Under the pieces are notes generated by a model. It saw nothing but the letters and a program-made list of their open reading frames with translations. It did not search any database and was not told where the DNA came from. A stretch of DNA of 64,000 nt from NCBI GenBank assembly GCA_945861755.1, contig CAMAVQ010000008.1, forward strand, positions 1-64,000, written 5' to 3'. This stretch comes from Gemmatimonas phototrophica (GTDB lineage: Bacteria; Latescibacterota; UBA2968; UBA8231). Below, piece by piece: positions 25,239 through 33,372 of this stretch. A program made the position numbers and the translations under genes. Within the stretch, counting starts at the first letter, position 1; each line of letters opens with the position of its first letter.

Positions 25239-27632
25239 CTAACGCAGCAGCACCAGCTTGCGCATCTCCACCCACTCACCGACCTGCAGCCGGTAGAGAT
25301 AGACGCCGCTGGCCAACTGGCGCCCCTTTTCGTCCCTCCCATCCCAGTGTACCTGGAAAACACCGGCCTCCCGCGCTCCGGCTGCCAGGGTGGCCACCCG
25401 CTGCCCGCTCAGGTTGTAGACCGCCAGTTCCACCTCTCGGCGCTGCGGCAACTCAAAACGAAACACCGTCTCGCCGTTGAAGGGGTTGGGGAAATTCTGC
25501 TGCAAAGCCACTCCCCCGGGTCTCGCCTCCAGGCGTTCCTCCAGCACGGCGGTGCTCAGCCGCTGCGATGCGGCCACCAGGCGCACCTCATCCAGGTAGA
25601 AGGCGCCCTCCAGATTGCCGGCAAAGCGAATGGCCTCGAAAGGCCCTTTGAGTTCGAACCGCTCCACAGGAATCTCCACTATCTGCCAGGCTGGCCGGCC
25701 CATTTCCACCAAACCCTCCTTGAACAGGTTGACCGTCTTGCCTGGCCGCAGGGCCACCGAGAAGATCTCCCCCCTGGAAGGAAGGGTCGCCTCACCCGGA
25801 TTGAAAGCAAAACGCACCGTCTTGTATCCGGCCGTCTCCAGAGGAAGGGGCGGTTGAAAATCCACGTTCCACCCGCGCAAGGCACTCTCGGCTTTGGCCT
25901 GCACCGCAATTGCGCTGCTCCCTGAGAAGACCTGCGGGGCGCCAAAACTCAACTCGGCACCGCCCGCGCCCGCCGCCTGCCAACCCGCGCCCAATCCATC
26001 GCCGGCCACTATCAGGTCCTCTCCCGGCAAGACCGCGATCTGGTGGACCAGCCGGGTCATCAGGCGATCTGCAGCGGTCTGCTGGGCGATATTGATGGTC
26101 ACCCGTTTCAGGCCGGGCGCCACCTCGAGAGACAGCGAGACCTCCAGCCGGTACTCGCCTCCCTCCGCAGCCTGTAATGGCAAGACCGCAGGGCCGCCCA
26201 ACGCGCTCAGATCCGCAGTGACCACCGGCGCCTCGCCCTCTGGATCCGTCTGGACCAACCGCACCGTGGCCCGCACCCTCAGCTGCTCGCCGACAAAGGC
26301 CGAATCCGGCAGCTGGTGTTCCCATTTCCCCTGTAACACTCCGGGCGTCACCTTCAGGATGACGTTGGTGATCCAGTCGCTGCTGGCGTAGAGATTTCCC
26401 TGCGGGTCGGAGGTGATACCCACTGGTTTCCCCCATACCTCGCCATCGGCCCGCTGAAACCCGGTCATGAAGTCCGCCACCTGTGCGCCGCGCCCATCCG
26501 GCTCAGCGAAGAGTACCCCGACCTTGAAACCAGCCTCGGCCGAGCTTTGCCCGCCGCGAAAGGCGACGAAGGCCGCATGGTGGTACTGGGGAGGAAAGCG
26601 CTCCTGGGTGTAAAAGTGGATGGCCATGGGGGCCAGATGCGCCCCCACCAGGGCCGCCGGGCGCTGCATGTGCTGCACATCCAGGCTGTCCTGGAGAGTG
26701 AGGGGGAGGATGGCGTCTTTGTACTGGGAGATGGAAAAATCCACATAGACCTGATAGCCATAGGCCAGGGGCCAGCCGTAGAATCCTCCGTCGCGGATGA
26801 TGTCGATCCACTCCGGCGGCAGGGATCGGCCCTCCCGGTCGTGGCCGTTATTGGTGGCCCACAACTGGTTGGTGACCGGGTGCAGCGCCAGGCCCACTCC
26901 GTTGCGCAGGCCGCGCGCAAAGACCCTCCTGCCGCTGCCATCCGCGTTGAATTGGAGGATGGCGGCCCGCTCTGGATCCTCCTCTCTACACAGATCACAG
27001 GTAGATCCCACGGAGACATAGAACTTGTCATTCAGTGCGTCGAAGAGCATGGTGCGGGTGACGTGGTGCTCGCGCTCTCCCTCTGCTGCCCTGGGCAGGG
27101 CCACCACCTGCTCGCGCTGCTCGTAAACCCCGTCTCCGTCCCCGTCCCTGAAACGGATGACCTGGTCGGTGTCCGCCACATACATATCGCCCTGGTAGAA
27201 GGCCAGACTGTTGGCCCACCAGAGTTTGTCCGCCACCACCAAAGCAGTGTCTGCCACCCCGTCGCGGTTATTGTCTGGCAGGGCCAGGATCTGCCCGCCC
27301 ATCCGGCTCGGGTCCGGCCCAAACTCCGAGGCCTTGCCGGCCTTCATATTGGCCACGTGCAACACCCCTGAGGGACTCCAGGCCATCAGCCGCGGCCCGC
27401 GCAGACCCGTGGCCGCAAACACCTTGACCGAGAATCCCGGCGGCAGATTCACCTCCAGCCCTTCGGGGACCAGTTCCCTGAACTTTTCCGGTACCTCCAC
27501 CGGCACCGGCTCCAGTCCCAGGTCGAGACGCGGGGTCATCTGAAAGGTGCCTGGCGGGTAGTCCTCCTGAGCGTATAGACCAGGGGGAAGAGCGAGTAAA
27601 AAGATGATGACCCACTTTATCGGTACGTGCAT
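25239..27632 (-). CDS. Secreted sorbosone-dehydrogenase-like beta-propeller with C-terminal sorting-type domain
   Basis: 797 aa with signal peptide (IIFLLALPPGLYAQ). Residues ~60-430 form a soluble-quinoprotein-type propeller as in glucose/sorbosone dehydrogenases: LPPGFSVKVFA, GSTCDLCREEDPERAAILQF, FARGLRNGVGLALHP and WIDIIRDGGFYGWPLAYGY. Residues ~540-690 are a CBM-like sandwich. The last ~85 residues match a FlgD/T9SS-type-A module (LQQNFPNPFNGETVFRFELP, then GVYLYRLQVG, ending RKLVLLR). Basic ending and NFPNPFN motif differ from the FTPNGDGIND group in this window. It could oxidise a sugar or alcohol outside the cell. First gene of the operon with three enolase-superfamily enzymes. Confidence 0.8.
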   Translation of the reverse strand: MHVPIKWVIIFLLALPPGLYAQEDYPPGTFQMTPRLDLGLEPVPVEVPEKFRELVPEGLEVNLPPGFSVKVFAATGLRGPRLMAWSPSGVLHVANMKAGKASEFGPDPSRMGGQILALPDNNRDGVADTALVVADKLWWANSLAFYQGDMYVADTDQVIRFRDGDGDGVYEQREQVVALPRAAEGEREHHVTRTMLFDALNDKFYVSVGSTCDLCREEDPERAAILQFNADGSGRRVFARGLRNGVGLALHPVTNQLWATNNGHDREGRSLPPEWIDIIRDGGFYGWPLAYGYQVYVDFSISQYKDAILPLTLQDSLDVQHMQRPAALVGAHLAPMAIHFYTQERFPPQYHHAAFVAFRGGQSSAEAGFKVGVLFAEPDGRGAQVADFMTGFQRADGEVWGKPVGITSDPQGNLYASSDWITNVILKVTPGVLQGKWEHQLPDSAFVGEQLRVRATVRLVQTDPEGEAPVVTADLSALGGPAVLPLQAAEGGEYRLEVSLSLEVAPGLKRVTINIAQQTAADRLMTRLVHQIAVLPGEDLIVAGDGLGAGWQAAGAGGAELSFGAPQVFSGSSAIAVQAKAESALRGWNVDFQPPLPLETAGYKTVRFAFNPGEATLPSRGEIFSVALRPGKTVNLFKEGLVEMGRPAWQIVEIPVERFELKGPFEAIRFAGNLEGAFYLDEVRLVAASQRLSTAVLEERLEARPGGVALQQNFPNPFNGETVFRFELPQRREVELAVYNLSGQRVATLAAGAREAGVFQVHWDGRDEKGRQLASGVYLYRLQVGEWVEMRKLVLLR

Positions 27633-27677
27633 TGGGGCGGCCTTTTGTTAAGTGAGTTACTATATTTCGCAGATCGC

Positions 27678-27800
27678 AGATAATGTTGCCGCTCTCCCCG
27701 GTGTTGAAATCCACTGGGGAAACCCCGGTAGTGCACCGGCCACCACAAATAAGGCTGCCGCGCACACATGAGCAAGCCCATGACCGCCGCGCCGATGCCT
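27678..27800 (-). pseudogene. Internal-deletion remnant of a DUF6785 membrane-protein gene
   Basis: Two blocks are near-identical, in order and orientation, to the intact gene at 28812..30767. The first, GTTGCCGCTCTCCCCGGTG and its flanks, corresponds to the C-terminal ITGESGNII codons. The second, GTAGTGCACCGGCCACCACA and its flanks, corresponds to YLWWPVHYxGFP. In the intact gene they are ~160 nt apart; here they are joined near 27720, so the DNA between them was lost. The minus frame still reads GIGAAVMGLLMCARQPYLWW. The ~340-nt gap between the propeller gene and the PhyH gene holds this and nothing else I can name. Confidence 0.8.
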
Positions 27801-27971
27801 GAGAACTTGTTGATGGGAGTTGGGCGCCCTATGTTTTTCGTCGTTCCCAGACCACTGCATCCGGCGCGTGGGCAATACGCAACCCCTCGCGCCTGTTCGG
27901 CGTCAATTTTACTTGCTGCACACCGCCCTTCGCTTGGTATTCCCAAGCGCATCACCGCCAGGAGGCACTCT

Positions 27972-28748
27972 ATGTGGAGCGAAGACCAACTTGCCCATTT
28001 CCATACCTTTGGCTTCTCCCTTCAGCCTCAACTCTTCCGACCTGACGAAATAGCAGCGACCACCAGCACCGCTGAGTCCCTCTGGGAAGAGGTCTTGGGC
28101 CGTCTCCCAAAGGGCGAAGAGGCCATACACATTGTCCCTTTTGTCGAACTGCGGGCCCAGCTGACGCAGCTGCTCGAAGATGACCGCATCTACCAACCCC
28201 TGGTCCAACTCATGGGGGCGGATTTCGTCTGGTCCGGCTCCGAAGGCAACCGGGGGTTTGCACCCGGCCGCACGGCCCACCACTGGCACGCCGACCGGCC
28301 GGGCGAACCGGAACTGGACTATCTGCGGGTAAAGGTCATGATCTACCTCGATAGGCAGCAAAAGGATACCGGCGCCTTCCGGGTCATCCCAGGTTCCCAT
28401 CGCCTGCCCCTGCACCAGGATCTGCAACCCTTCCAGCACCGTCATAGTGACAGCGATCCGACCTTCTTCGGTTTAACCGGCGACCAGGTCCCCTGCTGCG
28501 CGGTCGAGACCCGACCCGGCGATGTGGTGTTCTTCAACCAAAGCCTCTTCCACGCCGTCTATGGCAAAACCGGGCGCCGGCGCTTTATCGCCCTCAAGTT
28601 TGCCTCCAGGCCGGCCAGCGCTGCCCACCTCACCTCCCTGGCCCAGTGGTCTCCATATATCTTCGAGCCTCACCAGAACTTGGTACACCATCAGAGTCAA
28701 CGCATCAGCCGCATGGTGGAGGGCTTGGTTGAGCTTAAAACTGGATAA
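27972..28748 (+). CDS. Phytanoyl-CoA dioxygenase (PhyH) family protein
   Basis: 258 aa from an ATG with AGGAGG 7 nt upstream. Opening MWSEDQLAHFHTFGFSLQPQ is typical of the family. The iron H-x-D is in HHWHADRPGEP, the distal His in FFNQSLFHAVYGKTG and the 2-oxoglutarate Arg in RRRFIALKF. IPGSHRLPLHQ is also a common PhyH block. The gene lies alone on the plus strand, convergent with an intact DUF6785 gene and next to a broken copy of such a gene. Substrate unknown. Confidence 0.88.
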   Translation: MWSEDQLAHFHTFGFSLQPQLFRPDEIAATTSTAESLWEEVLGRLPKGEEAIHIVPFVELRAQLTQLLEDDRIYQPLVQLMGADFVWSGSEGNRGFAPGRTAHHWHADRPGEPELDYLRVKVMIYLDRQQKDTGAFRVIPGSHRLPLHQDLQPFQHRHSDSDPTFFGLTGDQVPCCAVETRPGDVVFFNQSLFHAVYGKTGRRRFIALKFASRPASAAHLTSLAQWSPYIFEPHQNLVHHQSQRISRMVEGLVELKTG

Positions 28749-28811
28749 ACAATACGCTGGACTTGCCCCGGCTTGCTTGACGCCTTCGCCGTTGGGAAAA
28801 ACGGGGGATCT

Positions 28812-30767
28812 TCATATCTGCATGCCCACGTAGATGATGTTGCCGCTCTCCCCGGTGATGAAATCCACCAGGGTCCAAAAGCCCGAACAAGTAATCTGCC
28901 CCAGGATCAACCCGAGAAAAATGGGCCGCAAGCGGCGGTACAGCCCCACCCCGCCGTACTTCAGGACCAGGGCCTTGAGCGACCAGCCGATCAGGATGCT
29001 GAACCAGGTAGAGCTGATCATGTAGGTGGCGCCGATGGGAAAGCCCAGGTAGTGCACCGGCCACCACAAATAACGCTGCCGCGCGTACATCAGCAACCAC
29101 ATGACCACCGCGCCGATGCCGGCGAAGAGGAAGCGCGGCGCCACCACCGCAAAGTCGGCAAGCGGGTTGAGCGGATTGGCCACCTTGTAGGCCGCGTCGT
29201 TGTGGATCAGCTGGCCCAGCAGGTTGTAGAACCACCAGTGCAGGTTGATGCCCCCGTAGGTGTACCCCATCCAGATCAGCGCCCACACCGAACTGCCCAG
29301 GGTCACCCCGATGGCCAGCAGCATGGCCCAGAAGAGGGGCCGGCCCCGCACTCCGCCGGCATCGGCCAACTTCATGCCGTTGATGGCCGAGGCCATGACC
29401 ATAGTGCGCATATCCCCGGCCCAACTGAAGGTGAAGCCCAGGGTGGCCAGGCCGGACGGGGTCAAGTAGTCGGTGCCCAGGGCGCTGACCACGAAGGGCT
29501 GGGCGGTCATCTGGGCCCGGGCGAAACCCAGGCCACCTTCGGCGACGATGCGCGCCAGGCCGTAGAAGAGGGCAAAGGCTACCAGCAGGAAGAGCAGCAC
29601 CGCCCCCGGGGGCAGGCCGGCCAGCCACAGCCAGCCGGCGGCGTAGAGCGAGCCACCGCAGAGTATGAGAAAAGCCGCCCGGTAGGAGAGGATCTCGTCC
29701 CTGTCCTCGGCGGCATCGGGCCGCCCCAGGATCCGGCGTGCCACCTGGCGCAGATGGCCGCGGCCGGTCCACAGACCGAATCCCACCAGCGCCAGCATGG
29801 CCCCCATCCCCTGGTAGGAGACGCTCATCGAGCCCTCCATGAACAAATCCTGCCGGCCCGGCAGGGTGTAGCCCAGAGTGTTCTCCACCGCCATCTGCAC
29901 CTGAGTCAGCAGGTGGAAGAGCCAGATGCTCATGCCCACGTCCAGGCTGAGGAAATAGGCCAGGCCCATTACCGTGAAACTGATGAACAGGTGCAGGATC
30001 ATCGAATTGTGGAAGAGGGGCAGATACGGGCTGAACTGCAGGGACGGGATGAAGGGGAAATAGTGGTTGAGGCCGCGCGTGCTGAGCGCCAGGAAGGCCA
30101 CCCCGAAGCCGGCCCACATCAGCGGGTTCTTCAGCAGCGGCCCCACCCGGGTGCCGGGCGCCCCCTCCTGGGCCAGGTCCATGGGCAGCTGTACCAGGGG
30201 AAAAGTGAGCCGCTCGTGGTCCACCCATTGCCTGCGGATGAGCACCATGAGGGCGATCATCATCAAGTGGACGGCGACGATGAAGGAACACCAGGCGGCG
30301 ATGGGCACGGCCCAGGCGCCCCAGGGGATGGGCGTGTCCTTGGGCAGACCCTCGAAGAAGTACTTGATAGCTTCGGGGTCGTGGGGCACCAGCCAGGTAC
30401 GCACGTAGGGCTGGAGCAGTTCGGCCCAGTTGTTTTCGGGGGTGGCGTAGTAATAGACCGCCGGCAGCATGGGGATGAGGTTGGCGGTGAACCCCCAGCT
30501 GGGGATGGCCGAGGCGATGAGCAGCATGACGTACACCGTCACCAGCTCGGCCTGACTCAACCCCCAGGAACGCTTGAGCCCCTTGAGCAGCGGATTGAGC
30601 AGCCCGAGGACGATGAAAAAGAGAAACACCGCGCCGGCAGTGATGTAGTCGGAAGACATGCCGGCGGTGTTCATGACCAGGAGCGCGCAGGGGAAAACCG
30701 CGCCGATCACCAGACACAGCAGGGCGCCCACCACCAGCGCGCGCAACCGGAAAGCTCCTCCTAGCAC
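28812..30767 (-). CDS. DUF6785/DUF6784-type polytopic membrane protein
   Basis: 651 aa with ~14 hydrophobic segments. It shares IPSWGFTANLIPMLPAVYYY, ATPENNW, PHDPEAIKYFFEGLP, PIPWGAWAVPI and the C-terminal LVLKYGGVGLYRRLRPIFLG with the copy at 16942 and the partial copy at 63551. It ends DFITGESGNIIYVGMQI; the same GE[ST]GN end occurs in the partial copy. The ORF track also lists a 700-aa shadow in another frame. It is separated by 26 nt from the family A gene upstream and may be the last gene of that long operon. No known biochemical function; a transporter-like role is inferred from topology. Confidence 0.8.
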   Translation of the reverse strand: MLGGAFRLRALVVGALLCLVIGAVFPCALLVMNTAGMSSDYITAGAVFLFFIVLGLLNPLLKGLKRSWGLSQAELVTVYVMLLIASAIPSWGFTANLIPMLPAVYYYATPENNWAELLQPYVRTWLVPHDPEAIKYFFEGLPKDTPIPWGAWAVPIAAWCSFIVAVHLMMIALMVLIRRQWVDHERLTFPLVQLPMDLAQEGAPGTRVGPLLKNPLMWAGFGVAFLALSTRGLNHYFPFIPSLQFSPYLPLFHNSMILHLFISFTVMGLAYFLSLDVGMSIWLFHLLTQVQMAVENTLGYTLPGRQDLFMEGSMSVSYQGMGAMLALVGFGLWTGRGHLRQVARRILGRPDAAEDRDEILSYRAAFLILCGGSLYAAGWLWLAGLPPGAVLLFLLVAFALFYGLARIVAEGGLGFARAQMTAQPFVVSALGTDYLTPSGLATLGFTFSWAGDMRTMVMASAINGMKLADAGGVRGRPLFWAMLLAIGVTLGSSVWALIWMGYTYGGINLHWWFYNLLGQLIHNDAAYKVANPLNPLADFAVVAPRFLFAGIGAVVMWLLMYARQRYLWWPVHYLGFPIGATYMISSTWFSILIGWSLKALVLKYGGVGLYRRLRPIFLGLILGQITCSGFWTLVDFITGESGNIIYVGMQI

Positions 30768-30793
30768 CCCGCAGCTCCCGGTAAGGGGCTTGC

Positions 30794-33358
30794 TCAGTAG
30801 GCCAGCGAAACAACCTTGAGCACGTTTTCGCGCCCAACGCGAGCGCCCTTCACCTCGGTATCGATACTCAGCCGAGCGTAATACACTCCCGGCGGCGCGA
30901 GGCGGCCCCCAGCGTCGCGGCCGTCCCAGCCCATGGCATAGGCTCCAGTGCTCAGTGACCGCTGCTCGACCAAGGCACGCACCAGGCGGCCTGCCAAGTC
31001 GTAGATGTGCACCTGGACCGGGCTGTCGTCGCCCACCCGCACCACCTTGAAATGGAACACCGCCTGCTCGTTGATTCCGTCGCCGTTGGGAGTGAACAGG
31101 GCCGGCACCACCTCGACCTGGTCGATCAAAGCGACACTCCTGAAGGCGCCAACCAGGGTGGTGGTGTTGCCGGCGACGGCGGGATTGGCGTCCCCTGGAT
31201 CGACCCGCTGCCAGGATCCCGAGCCTCCGGCGCGGTGCTGCAGGGCGGCGTGTAACACCGCCCCTGTCGAGTAGAGGGCAGTGCGGAAATCGAGGCGAAC
31301 CAACTCAGACCCAGCGGCCGGGCCGATGAGCGGGAAGCTCAACAACAGGCTGTCGCCGGCGGTGGGCAACTGCTCCACTCCCTCGACCCCAGCCAGCTGG
31401 TCTTGGCTGCCGGCGTACAGGCCGGCGTATTCGAGGTTCATATCGGGCGGGGCCACCAGCAGCAGTTGGTCGAAACCTGGATCAATGCGGTCAAAGCTCG
31501 GACGCACGTACAGTGAGAAGACCCGCTGGCTGCCCAGGGTATCCACCAGGACCGGGGAGACCTCGCCCACCAGGCTCTGGGCCACCGGATCGGCAAAATG
31601 CAGGCGCAGGGAGTGCAACTCCGCACTGGTCTCCAGATCGGCGGAACGCAGGGTGACCTGCACCTTGAGGAATTCGCGCGGGGAAGGCGAGGTGATGGAG
31701 CTGCCGGAGGGGTCGGTGTACGGCTCGCTCCAGCCGCTCCAGTCGTTGCCGGGCACCTCTTCGGCCACTACCTCGCCTTTGAAGACGGAGAGCAGTTTCT
31801 TGTACTCACCCTCGGTGACCTCGGTGCCGTCCTTCTTGAAATAGTGCTGCACCTCGGCCAGCTGGTCGCCGGTGCGGGTCTGGATCAGCAGCTGGGTGCC
31901 CGGCGGGGTGATGGCGTCCCAATCAATGGTGAGCAGGTTGCGGCTGCCCCCCAGGCGGATCAGGTCGGACTCCATAACCACCTCGGGCTGCACCCCCTCG
32001 CCGTAGAGTTGGACCTCGCTCAGGTCGATGGACGCCCCACCACCACCGGCGCCGGTGCCGGTGGCGTAGAGCGTCCATTTGAGGCGGAAGAAGCGGGCTT
32101 TGACCGGGTCGAAGTGGTTGCCTTCGAAGCGCACCCCGCCGCGGATGGTCTGCCGGCGTTCGGCGGCCACCCTCCACTTGAGGGTGCCATCGGCGGCCCT
32201 GGCCCCGTCGGAGAATTCGAGATTGTAATCCCCGAAGGTGGTGTGCCCCGGGCCATAGGCCAGGCGCTGGCTGTCGATCCAGAAGAAGGAGCCCAGATCG
32301 AAGAAGACCTCGCGGTCGTTCTCGGCCCCCAGGGAGACCACCCCGACGAAGGGCCGGGAAAAACTCTCTAGATCCCCGTCCATGAAGCCGCCCAGGCTCA
32401 GGGTCTGGAGCGGGGCGCTGGCCGTCCCCCCGCGCGCCAGGGTGCCGCTGAGGATCTCGTCCCCCTCGGTCCATACCTCCAGCTCGGCCAGGCGGGGCCG
32501 TTCGCGGCGAAAGTAGTGGATACTGCCCTGGCGCTCGGCGGGCAGATCCCGATAGATGTCCAGGTCCACCTGGATCTCCCGGCCGTCGGCCAGGCGTTTG
32601 TAGTACTCCACAGCTCCCTGCTCCCCGGCGGCCAGGACTGCGTATTCTTCCTGGGTGACCTCGCGGCCACGGCCAAAATCGCTGCCATTCACCACCACCT
32701 GCACCAGGCGCAGTCCCTCGCTCCGTACTTCCGGATTCTCCCCCTGCAGGTCGACCTCAAAAAGGCGCTGGCTCTTGTTGGGCTGCAGCAGGCGCATCAC
32801 CGTCTTGTACTCCGGAGTGGTAGCCCCCACCACCCGGGCCGGCTTGGTGCCATCGGAGACCAGCACGTCGAAGAGCAGAAAGGGATCGCCCAGGTCCTCA
32901 TCGACGAACTTGAGCACGATTTTCTTGGCAAAAACGAAGCGTCCTAGGTCGACGGCGAACCACCACTGGGCGGCCAAGTCCACTCCCTCGCTGGGCGGGG
33001 AGGGCTCCCAGTAGGTGGCGGGATCCCCGTCCAGGGCCAGGGGCACCCCCTGGCGGTTGGAGCCGGCCTGCACCGCGTCGAGCAGGGTCAATTCTTCGGG
33101 CTCCTTCTTGGCCAGGGCGCTGGGGGTATAGAGGCGCAGGTAGTCGACGATGTCGGCGGTGGCGTTGATGTTCTTGCGCAGCTGGTGGGCCCGCACCCCG
33201 CCTTCGGCGGTGAACTCCAGGGTGCCTGGGGCGTACGTCCAATTCTGCCAGTGGCGGCTGCTGTTGACCACCACCTGGTCGCCGCTCAGCTGATGCCCCT
33301 GAGCCAGGGCCTGGCCGGCCAAGATCCAGGCCGCCAGGATGCCGCTCCACTTGATCAT
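30794..33358 (-). CDS. Secreted FlgD-Ig surface protein, family A (copy 1)
   Basis: 854 aa from MIKWSGILAAW, with signal peptide ending ALAQGHQL; the track start at 33397 is 13 residues early. Order of parts: N-terminal QVVVNSSRHWQNWTYAPGTL, discoidin-like module (DGDPATYWEP, KKIVLKFVDEDLGDPFLLFD), two further sandwich modules, the block HYFKKDGTEV...YKKLLSVFKGE, WSGWSEPYTD, SPSPREFLKV, a cohesin-like stretch and a FlgD-like Ig domain with FTPNGDGINE ending VVSLAY. It is one of three tandem paralogues. No catalytic motif is seen; likely exported and surface-bound. Confidence 0.75.
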   Translation of the reverse strand: MIKWSGILAAWILAGQALAQGHQLSGDQVVVNSSRHWQNWTYAPGTLEFTAEGGVRAHQLRKNINATADIVDYLRLYTPSALAKKEPEELTLLDAVQAGSNRQGVPLALDGDPATYWEPSPPSEGVDLAAQWWFAVDLGRFVFAKKIVLKFVDEDLGDPFLLFDVLVSDGTKPARVVGATTPEYKTVMRLLQPNKSQRLFEVDLQGENPEVRSEGLRLVQVVVNGSDFGRGREVTQEEYAVLAAGEQGAVEYYKRLADGREIQVDLDIYRDLPAERQGSIHYFRRERPRLAELEVWTEGDEILSGTLARGGTASAPLQTLSLGGFMDGDLESFSRPFVGVVSLGAENDREVFFDLGSFFWIDSQRLAYGPGHTTFGDYNLEFSDGARAADGTLKWRVAAERRQTIRGGVRFEGNHFDPVKARFFRLKWTLYATGTGAGGGGASIDLSEVQLYGEGVQPEVVMESDLIRLGGSRNLLTIDWDAITPPGTQLLIQTRTGDQLAEVQHYFKKDGTEVTEGEYKKLLSVFKGEVVAEEVPGNDWSGWSEPYTDPSGSSITSPSPREFLKVQVTLRSADLETSAELHSLRLHFADPVAQSLVGEVSPVLVDTLGSQRVFSLYVRPSFDRIDPGFDQLLLVAPPDMNLEYAGLYAGSQDQLAGVEGVEQLPTAGDSLLLSFPLIGPAAGSELVRLDFRTALYSTGAVLHAALQHRAGGSGSWQRVDPGDANPAVAGNTTTLVGAFRSVALIDQVEVVPALFTPNGDGINEQAVFHFKVVRVGDDSPVQVHIYDLAGRLVRALVEQRSLSTGAYAMGWDGRDAGGRLAPPGVYYARLSIDTEVKGARVGRENVLKVVSLAY

Positions 33359-33372
33359 CGCCTCGTCCTGTC

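Noticed and set aside
25231-25246. GTTAGC-AACC-GCTAAC hairpin after the propeller gene as a terminator
   Set aside because: The stem is only 6 bp, has no T run, and overlaps the stop codon within an operon; a chance palindrome is as likely.
28735-30837. 700-aa minus-strand ORF overlapping the DUF6785 gene in another frame
   Set aside because: The 651-aa frame has membrane helices and matches two other copies in the window; the 700-aa frame is Gly/Ala/Arg-rich nonsense.
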